The notes below the pieces were generated by a model. It did not search any database and had not been told where the DNA came from. It saw nothing but the letters and a program-made list of their open reading frames with translations. Below, one piece after another: positions 1 to 5,719 of a DNA stretch of 5,719 nt; the stretch's first letter is position 1, and every line of letters starts with the position of its first letter. Where the stretch lies: NCBI GenBank assembly GCA_023452965.1, contig JAEXUU010000434.1, positions 1 to 5,719 on the forward strand. The letters are read 5' to 3'. The position numbers and the translations under genes are program-made. The stretch comes from Pseudomonadota bacterium. Its GTDB lineage: Bacteria > Pseudomonadota > Alphaproteobacteria > Rhizobiales > Beijerinckiaceae.

Positions 1-340
1 CATGTGCCGGCGCTGGACTGGCGGCGTGTTCATGGCCGTGCCTTGCGGCGAGGTGACGATCGAGGACGAGAGCCGCCTCGGCCGCTATCCCTCCTCCGAC
101 TGGGCTGAGCGGCAGTTCTGCTCTGTCTGCGGGTCGAGCCTGTTCTGGCGGCTGCGCGACGGCGCGGGCCATGTGGCCGTCTCACTGCAGAGCTTCGACG
201 ACCTGACGCCTTTCACCTTCCTCGAAGAGATCTTCATCGACGAGAAGCCAGGCCTTTATGCCTTTGCCGGCGAGCGCCCCCGCCTGACGGGTGCCGAGGT
301 GATGGCGCGGTTCCAGGCTGAGCAGGACGCCCGGACATGA
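1..340 (+). CDS. GFA-family zinc protein (CENP-V/formaldehyde-activating fold), 3' part
   Basis: The reading frame is already open at the window edge, so this is the C-terminal part of a gene that starts upstream. The ATG at base 2 is probably an internal Met: it sits in an M-C-R-R-W-T-G-G motif that in GFA proteins follows the first Cys/His pair of the zinc site. Counting that Met as residue 1, the visible zinc ligands are Cys2, Cys40 and Cys43, the last two in F-C-x-x-C-G-S-S-L-F-W, the family's second Cys pair. The rest is the expected beta-rich tail, ending in an acidic/proline stretch and a short helix. The family is named for glutathione-dependent formaldehyde-activating enzyme, but most members have no proven reaction, so S-hydroxymethylglutathione formation is only a possibility. 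The protein is probably cytosolic. The TGA overlaps the nuoD ATG by four bases, which suggests co-transcription and coupled translation. Family assignment is firm; function is unknown. Confidence 0.85.
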   Translation, partial: MCRRWTGGVFMAVPCGEVTIEDESRLGRYPSSDWAERQFCSVCGSSLFWRLRDGAGHVAVSLQSFDDLTPFTFLEEIFIDEKPGLYAFAGERPRLTGAEVMARFQAEQDART

Positions 341-1527
341 GCGAGCACAATATCCGCAACTTCTCGATCAACTTCGGCCCGCAGCATCCGGCGGCGCACG
401 GCGTGCTGCGCCTGGTGCTGGAGCTCGACGGCGAGATCGTCGAGCGCGTCGACCCGCATATCGGCCTGCTGCATCGCGGCACCGAGAAGCTGATCGAGGC
501 CAAGACCTATCTCCAGGCGCTGCCCTATTTCGACCGGCTCGACTATGTCGCGCCGATGAACCAGGAGCATGCCTATTCGCTCGCGGTCGAGAAGCTGATG
601 GGCGTGACCGTGCCGCGCCGCGGCCAGCTCATCCGCGTGCTCTACTCCGAGATCGGCCGCATCCTCTCGCATATCCTCAACGTCACCACGCAGGCGATGG
701 ACGTCGGCGCGCTGACGCCGCCGCTCTGGGGCTTCGAGGAACGCGAGAAGCTGATGATCTTCTACGAGCGGGCTTGCGGCGCGCGCATGCACGCGGCCTA
801 TGTCCGGCCCGGCGGCGTCCACCAGGACCTGCCGACCTCGCTGATCCACGACATCGCCGAATGGTGCGACCCGTTCCTCAAGGTCTGCGACGACCTGGAA
901 GGCCTGCTCACCGACAACCGCATCTTCAAGCAGCGCAATGTCGACATCGGCGTCGTCGATCTCGAGACCTGCTGGAAATGGGGTTTTTCGGGCGTGATGG
1001 TGCGCGGCTCCGGCGCCGCCTGGGACCTGCGCAAGAGCCAGCCCTACGAGTGCTATGAGGAGATGGAATTCGACATCCCCGTCGGCAAGAACGGCGATTG
1101 CTACGACCGCTACTGCATCCGCATGGAAGAGATGCGCCAGTCGGTCCGCATCATGAAGCAGTGCTGCGAGAAGCTGCTGGCGGCCGATGGCGGTGGCCCG
1201 GTCTCCTCGCTCGACGGTAAGATGGTGCCGCCCAAGCGCGGCGAGATGAAGCGCTCGATGGAAGCGCTGATCCACCATTTCAAGCTCTACACCGAAGGCT
1301 ACAAGGTGCCCGAGGGCGAGGTCTACGCCGCCGTCGAAGCGCCCAAGGGCGAGTTCGGCGTCTATCTCGTCTCCGACGGCACCAACAAGCCTTATCGCTG
1401 CAAGATCAAGGCCCCGGGCTTCGCCCATCTCCAGGCCATGGACTTCATGTGCCGCAAGCACATGCTGGCGGACGTCTCCGCCATCCTCGGCTCCCTCGAT
1501 ATCGTCTTTGGTGAGGTGGACCGCTGA
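337..1527 (+). CDS. nuoD: NADH-quinone oxidoreductase subunit D (49-kDa homologue)
   Basis: This is a complete 396-residue protein of normal length for an alphaproteobacterial NuoD. It belongs to the connecting Q-module of complex I on the cytoplasmic face of the inner membrane, where with NuoB it forms the quinone-reduction site. The N-terminal loop [10 protein letters not shown] is at residues 13-22. His21 and Tyr70 have the same 49-residue spacing as the quinone-binding His59/Tyr108 of the bovine 49-kDa subunit, and Asp122 matches bovine Asp160 by the same offset. The protein ends in the typical F-G-E-V-D-R. It descends from the [NiFe]-hydrogenase large subunit, and no NiFe-binding Cys pairs are evident. 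There is no NuoC fusion at the N-terminus, unlike the NuoCD of E. coli. The start is the ATG inside the stop of the upstream GFA gene, with AGGA nine bases ahead. The stop shares one base with the nuoE start. Identification is essentially certain. Confidence 0.98.
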   Translation: MSEHNIRNFSINFGPQHPAAHGVLRLVLELDGEIVERVDPHIGLLHRGTEKLIEAKTYLQALPYFDRLDYVAPMNQEHAYSLAVEKLMGVTVPRRGQLIRVLYSEIGRILSHILNVTTQAMDVGALTPPLWGFEEREKLMIFYERACGARMHAAYVRPGGVHQDLPTSLIHDIAEWCDPFLKVCDDLEGLLTDNRIFKQRNVDIGVVDLETCWKWGFSGVMVRGSGAAWDLRKSQPYECYEEMEFDIPVGKNGDCYDRYCIRMEEMRQSVRIMKQCCEKLLAADGGGPVSSLDGKMVPPKRGEMKRSMEALIHHFKLYTEGYKVPEGEVYAAVEAPKGEFGVYLVSDGTNKPYRCKIKAPGFAHLQAMDFMCRKHMLADVSAILGSLDIVFGEVDR

Positions 1528-2768
1528 TGTCCGTCCGTCGTCTCGCTCCCGATCACGTCCAGCCTGCCTCTTTCGCCTTCACCGCGGCGAACGAGAACTG
1601 GGCCGATCAGCAGATCGCAAAGTATCCCGAAGGTCGCCAGGCCTCCGCCGTGATTCCGCTGCTGTGGAAGGCCCAGGAGCAGCACGATGGCTGGCTGCCG
1701 CGCGCTGCGATCGAGGCCGTCGCCCACAAGCTCGGCATGGCGCCGATGCGGGTGCTGGAGGTCGCGACCTTCTACACCATGTTCAGCCTGCAGCCGGTGG
1801 GCCAGCACTTCGTCCAGCTCTGCGGCACGACGCCCTGCGCGCTGCGCGGTGCCGAGGCGCTGAAGAAGGTCTGCGAGGACGTCATCGGCCCGCAATCGAC
1901 CGTTACCGCCGACGGCAAGCTCTCCTGGCTCGAGGTCGAATGCCTCGGCGCCTGCTGCAACGCCCCGATGGCGCAGATCAATTTCGACTATTACGAGGAT
2001 CTGACGCCGGAGAACTTCCGCAAGCTCCTCGACGATCTCCGCCATGGCCGCCCGACCAAGCCCGGCCCGCAGATCGACCGTTCCTGCTCGGAGCCGGTCG
2101 GTGGTGGCGAGACGCTGAAGGACGCCGCGCTCTATGACGGCTCGGTGATCGGCGCCGGCAACTGGCAGCAGCGCATCGCCAAGCAGCGCGAAGAGGCCGC
2201 GATCAAGATCGCGAGCGAGAAGGCCGCCGCCGAAGCCAAGGCGAAGGCGGAGGCGGAAGCTGCCGCTGCGACCGGCAAGGCCGGCCCGACCGACACCAAG
2301 ACCGCGCCGGCTCCCGAAGCCGCTGCACCCGGCCGTCCGAAGCCGTCCGAACCCGGCCAGCCGGCCAGCGCCGCGCAGGACACCCCGTCCGCGACCGGCA
2401 AGGCGATCAAGGACGACGCCAAGCCGGCTCCCGCCGCCAAGGCCGCGAAGGCCGCTCCCGCTGCTGAAGCCACGCCCGCCGTGGCCGAATCCAAGCCCGA
2501 GCTGCTCACCGCGGCGCGTGGCGGCAAGGGCGACGACCTCGAGCTGATCTGGGGCGTCGGTCCCAAGCTGGCGACGATGCTCAACGAGATGGGCATCTGG
2601 CACTACGATCAGATCGCCGTCTGGACGCCGGCCGAGCTGGCCTGGGTCGATGCGCGTGTGACTGGATTCAAGGGCAGGGCGGTCCGTGACGACTGGATCG
2701 GCCAGGCCAAGAAGCTTGCGACCGGCTGGCGGCCGGACAGCAAGCTCGGCGACAAGCCGGTGAAGTGA
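1527..2768 (+). CDS. nuoE: NADH-quinone oxidoreductase subunit E (24-kDa homologue) with long C-terminal extension
   Basis: The protein has 413 residues, against roughly 160-250 for most NuoE. Residues about 20-175 are the catalytic core: a helical N-terminal domain ([12 protein letters not shown] at 31-42) followed by a thioredoxin-like domain that binds the [2Fe-2S] cluster N1a. Its ligands are Cys99 and Cys104 (L-C-G-T-T-P-C) and Cys139 and Cys143 (E-C-L-G-A-C). With NuoF and NuoG it forms the peripheral NADH dehydrogenase arm in the cytoplasm. After a Gly/Pro-rich stretch comes an Ala/Lys/Glu helix-like run (about 211-247), an Ala/Pro/Lys linker to about 325, and a compact module at about 336-400 with a G-V-G-P-K-L hairpin. 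That layout fits rhizobial NuoE proteins. The start overlaps the nuoD stop in TGATG, with GAGGTG eight bases upstream. The reading frame is intact throughout, so the tail is not a frameshift product. The role of the tail is unknown. Confidence 0.97.
   Translation: MSVRRLAPDHVQPASFAFTAANENWADQQIAKYPEGRQASAVIPLLWKAQEQHDGWLPRAAIEAVAHKLGMAPMRVLEVATFYTMFSLQPVGQHFVQLCGTTPCALRGAEALKKVCEDVIGPQSTVTADGKLSWLEVECLGACCNAPMAQINFDYYEDLTPENFRKLLDDLRHGRPTKPGPQIDRSCSEPVGGGETLKDAALYDGSVIGAGNWQQRIAKQREEAAIKIASEKAAAEAKAKAEAEAAAATGKAGPTDTKTAPAPEAAAPGRPKPSEPGQPASAAQDTPSATGKAIKDDAKPAPAAKAAKAAPAAEATPAVAESKPELLTAARGGKGDDLELIWGVGPKLATMLNEMGIWHYDQIAVWTPAELAWVDARVTGFKGRAVRDDWIGQAKKLATGWRPDSKLGDKPVK
2157..2501 (+). other. 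Low-complexity Ala/Lys/Glu then Ala/Pro/Lys linker in NuoE
   Basis: These codons encode NuoE residues 211-325. The first third (about 211-247) is rich in Ala, Lys and Glu without Pro, and looks like a long charged single helix or coiled coil. The rest is Ala/Pro/Lys-rich and probably disordered. It joins the iron-sulfur core to the C-terminal module, and no Cys occurs in it. The composition may reflect lineage-specific expansion; no exact tandem repeat unit is evident by eye, although short A-A-K-A-like units recur. Confidence 0.75.
2532..2726 (+). other. Helix-hairpin-helix-like C-terminal module of NuoE
   Basis: These codons encode NuoE residues 336-400. The module begins [13 protein letters not shown], the pattern of a helix-hairpin-helix turn (I-x-G-V-G-P). 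It continues through a second helical stretch with W-T-P-A-E-L and F-K-G-R-A, then [11 protein letters not shown]. From memory, a very similar segment forms the C-terminal extension of ribosomal protein L21 in many Hyphomicrobiales, and it also ends NuoE in that order. HHH folds often bind nucleic acid, but nothing here shows that this one does. It could equally be a protein-protein contact module. Confidence 0.7.
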
Positions 2769-2770
2769 GG
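2766..2770 (+). promoter_or_regulatory. Ribosome binding site of nuoF overlapping the nuoE stop
   Basis: TGAGG starts on the nuoE stop codon and lies eight bases before the nuoF ATG. It is the only purine-rich Shine-Dalgarno-like stretch in the 10-base gap region, and it supports the ATG at 2779 as the start. A terminating ribosome would cover it, which is consistent with coupled re-initiation. Confidence 0.55.
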
Positions 2771-2778
2771 CGAAAACC

Positions 2779-4083
<1,305 letters not shown>

Positions 4084-4087
4084 GACC

Positions 4088-5719
4088 ATGACCAAGCTTC
4101 TGATCGACGGCATCGAGGTCGACGTTCCTCCGGAGTACACCGTGCTCCAGGCCTGCGAGGCGGCCGGCGCCGAGGTGCCGCGCTTCTGCTTCCATGAGCG
4201 GCTCTCCATCGCCGGCAACTGCCGCATGTGCCTGGTCGAGGTGAAGGGCGGCCCGCCGAAGCCGCAGGCCTCCTGCGCCATCGGCGTGCGCGATCTGCGC
4301 CCGGGCCCGAACGGCGAGCCGCCGGTCGTCTCGACCAAGTCGCCGATGGTCAAGAAGGCGCGCGAAGGGGTGATGGAGTTCCTGCTCATCAACCACCCGC
4401 TCGACTGCCCGATCTGCGACCAGGGCGGCGAGTGCGACCTGCAGGACCAGGCGATGGCCTACGGCGTCGACTCCTCGCGCTTCGCCGAGAACAAGCGCGC
4501 CGTCGAGGACAAGTATATCGGCCCGCTGGTGAAGACCTCGATGACGCGCTGCATCCAGTGCACGCGCTGCGTCCGCTTCACCACCGAGGTCGCCGGTGCC
4601 ACGGATCTCGGCGCGATCGGTCGCGGCGAGGACATGGAGATCACCACCTATCTCGAGCAGGCGATGAGCTCCGAGCTGCAGGGCAACGTCGTCGACCTCT
4701 GCCCGGTCGGCGCCCTGACCTCGCGGCCCTACCAGAACAAGGCCCGCCCCTGGGAGCTGACCAAGACCGAATCCGTCGACGTGATGGACGCGGTCGGCTC
4801 GGCGATCCGGGTCGATTCCCGTGGCCGCGAAGTGATGCGCGTCCTGCCGCGCATCAACGAGGCGGTGAACGAGGAATGGATCTCCGACAAGACCCGCCAC
4901 ATCGCCGACGGCCTGAAGACCCAGCGTCTCGACCGGCCCTATATCCGCGAGCACGGTGCCCTGCGCCCGGCGAGCTGGAGCGAGGCGCTGGCCCTGGTCG
5001 CGAGCAAGCTCAAGGCGGCCAAGCCGGAGCGCGTCGGCGCGATCGCCGGCGATCTCGCCGCGGTCGAGGAGATGTTCGCGCTCAAGAGCCTGATCTCGGG
5101 CCTTGGCTCGCAGAATCTCGACTGCCGCCAGGACGGTGCGAAGCTCGATCCGGCCTTCGGCCGCGCCAGCTACATCCTTAACAGCGGCATTGCCGGGATC
5201 GAGGACGCGACCTCGCTGCTGATCATCGGCGCCAATCCGCGCAAGGAAGCCGCGATCATCAATGCGCGCATCCGCAAGCGCTGGCTGCGCGGCGACTTCA
5301 AGGTCACCGTGATCGGCGAGCCGGTCGACCTGACCTATGCGCATGAGCATCTCGGCGCCGGGCCGGAGACGCTGGCCGATCTGGTCAAGCGTGCGCCGGC
5401 TGCCGGCGAGCGGCCGCTGGTGCTGGTCGGGCAGGGGGCTCTCGCCCGTGCCGACGGCGCCGCCGTGCTCTCGCTCGCCGCCAAGGCGGCGCAGGTGCTG
5501 GGCGCGGTCAAGGATGGCTGGAACGGTTTCGGCGTGCTGCACACCGCGGCCGCCCGCGTCGGTGCTCTCGATCTCGGCTTCGTGCCGGGTGACGGCGGTC
5601 TCGACGTCGCCGGCATGACAGCGGCAGGCGCGCTCGACGTGCTCTATCTGCTCGGTGCTGACGAGATCGAGGTGCCGGCCGGCGCCTTCGTAATCTACCA
5701 GGGCAGCCATGGCGACAAG
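4088..5719 (+). CDS. nuoG: NADH-quinone oxidoreductase subunit G (75-kDa homologue), 5' part
   Basis: The frame runs open from ATG 4088 to the window edge, giving 544 residues. Alphaproteobacterial NuoG is about 690, so roughly the last fifth is missing. This is the large iron-sulfur subunit of the peripheral arm and relays electrons from NuoF towards NuoI and NuoB. The N-terminal [2Fe-2S] domain holds N1b (Cys34, Cys45, Cys48, Cys63). His103, Cys107, Cys110 and Cys116 form the His-ligated cluster N5. Cys155, Cys158, Cys161 and Cys205 form N4. A molybdopterin-oxidoreductase-like domain starts near residue 220 and has lost its cofactor role in this family. The extra Cys set that binds cluster N7 in E. 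coli and Thermus is absent: residues 206-345 hold no Cys, and the segment reads [12 protein letters not shown] as in the mitochondrial protein. The last codons (Q-G-S-H-G-D-K) match the family's conserved H-G-D region. No frameshift is seen. Confidence 0.97.
   Translation, partial: MTKLLIDGIEVDVPPEYTVLQACEAAGAEVPRFCFHERLSIAGNCRMCLVEVKGGPPKPQASCAIGVRDLRPGPNGEPPVVSTKSPMVKKAREGVMEFLLINHPLDCPICDQGGECDLQDQAMAYGVDSSRFAENKRAVEDKYIGPLVKTSMTRCIQCTRCVRFTTEVAGATDLGAIGRGEDMEITTYLEQAMSSELQGNVVDLCPVGALTSRPYQNKARPWELTKTESVDVMDAVGSAIRVDSRGREVMRVLPRINEAVNEEWISDKTRHIADGLKTQRLDRPYIREHGALRPASWSEALALVASKLKAAKPERVGAIAGDLAAVEEMFALKSLISGLGSQNLDCRQDGAKLDPAFGRASYILNSGIAGIEDATSLLIIGANPRKEAAIINARIRKRWLRGDFKVTVIGEPVDLTYAHEHLGAGPETLADLVKRAPAAGERPLVLVGQGALARADGAAVLSLAAKAAQVLGAVKDGWNGFGVLHTAAARVGALDLGFVPGDGGLDVAGMTAAGALDVLYLLGADEIEVPAGAFVIYQGSHGDK

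Noticed and set aside
2..4. The ATG at base 2 as the true start of the GFA-family gene
   Set aside because: It lies within the conserved zinc-site motif (M-C-R-R-W-T-G-G). Starting here would remove the first Cys/His ligands and the N-terminal strand, and the frame is open to the window edge.
1508..2137. A 209-codon + strand open frame overlapping the end of nuoD and the nuoE core
   Set aside because: The product is Arg/Ala-rich without any motif. The conserved NuoE core is read in another frame over the same bases.
2157..2501. A frameshift or gene fusion artefact in the NuoE linker, or a DNA tandem repeat array
   Set aside because: The frame stays open from the core through the linker into a well-formed C-terminal module that fits rhizobial NuoE, and no exact repeat unit of fixed length is seen.
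2769..2778. A promoter or terminator between nuoE and nuoF
   Set aside because: The gap is only 10 bases, with no room for a promoter and no hairpin or T-run.
4228..5181. A 317-codon + strand open frame inside nuoG
   Set aside because: It is in a different frame from nuoG, and its product is Arg/Gly/Pro-rich with no domain. The nuoG frame carries all the cluster ligands across the same bases, so this is a composition shadow.

Overview
The window is a stretch of a high-GC bacterial chromosome. It carries the middle of a nuo operon, which encodes the proton-pumping NADH:quinone oxidoreductase (respiratory complex I). Every gene is on the + strand and packed end to end. The order is the 3' part of a GFA-family zinc protein gene (1-340), nuoD (337-1527), nuoE (1527-2768), nuoF (2779-4083), and the first 544 codons of nuoG (4088 to the window end). 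Spacing runs from a 4-base overlap to a 10-base gap. No non-coding stretch is longer than 10 bases, and I see no promoter, terminator, RNA gene, mobile element, CRISPR array or repeat array.

The organism is most likely an alphaproteobacterium of the Hyphomicrobiales (Rhizobiales). Three things point there: separate nuoD, nuoE, nuoF and nuoG genes in that order; subunits closely resembling the mitochondrial 49-kDa, 24-kDa, 51-kDa and 75-kDa proteins, including a NuoG without the extra N7 cluster ligands; and a NuoE with a long Ala/Pro/Lys linker and a C-terminal helix-hairpin-helix-like module, as I recall from rhizobial NuoE. A Bosea- or Methylobacterium-like source is a guess that the sequence alone does not prove.

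The four nuo genes form one electron path. NuoF takes a hydride from NADH on FMN. NuoE holds the off-path [2Fe-2S] cluster N1a. NuoG carries electrons through N1b, N4 and N5. NuoD supplies much of the quinone pocket. All the iron-sulfur ligands and quinone-pocket residues that I checked are present.

Two things depart from the textbook operon. A GFA-family gene sits directly before nuoD, where nuoC would be expected, and overlaps the nuoD start. NuoE is more than twice the length of its catalytic core because of the tail. I found no convincing undescribed system; this is largely ordinary core metabolism.
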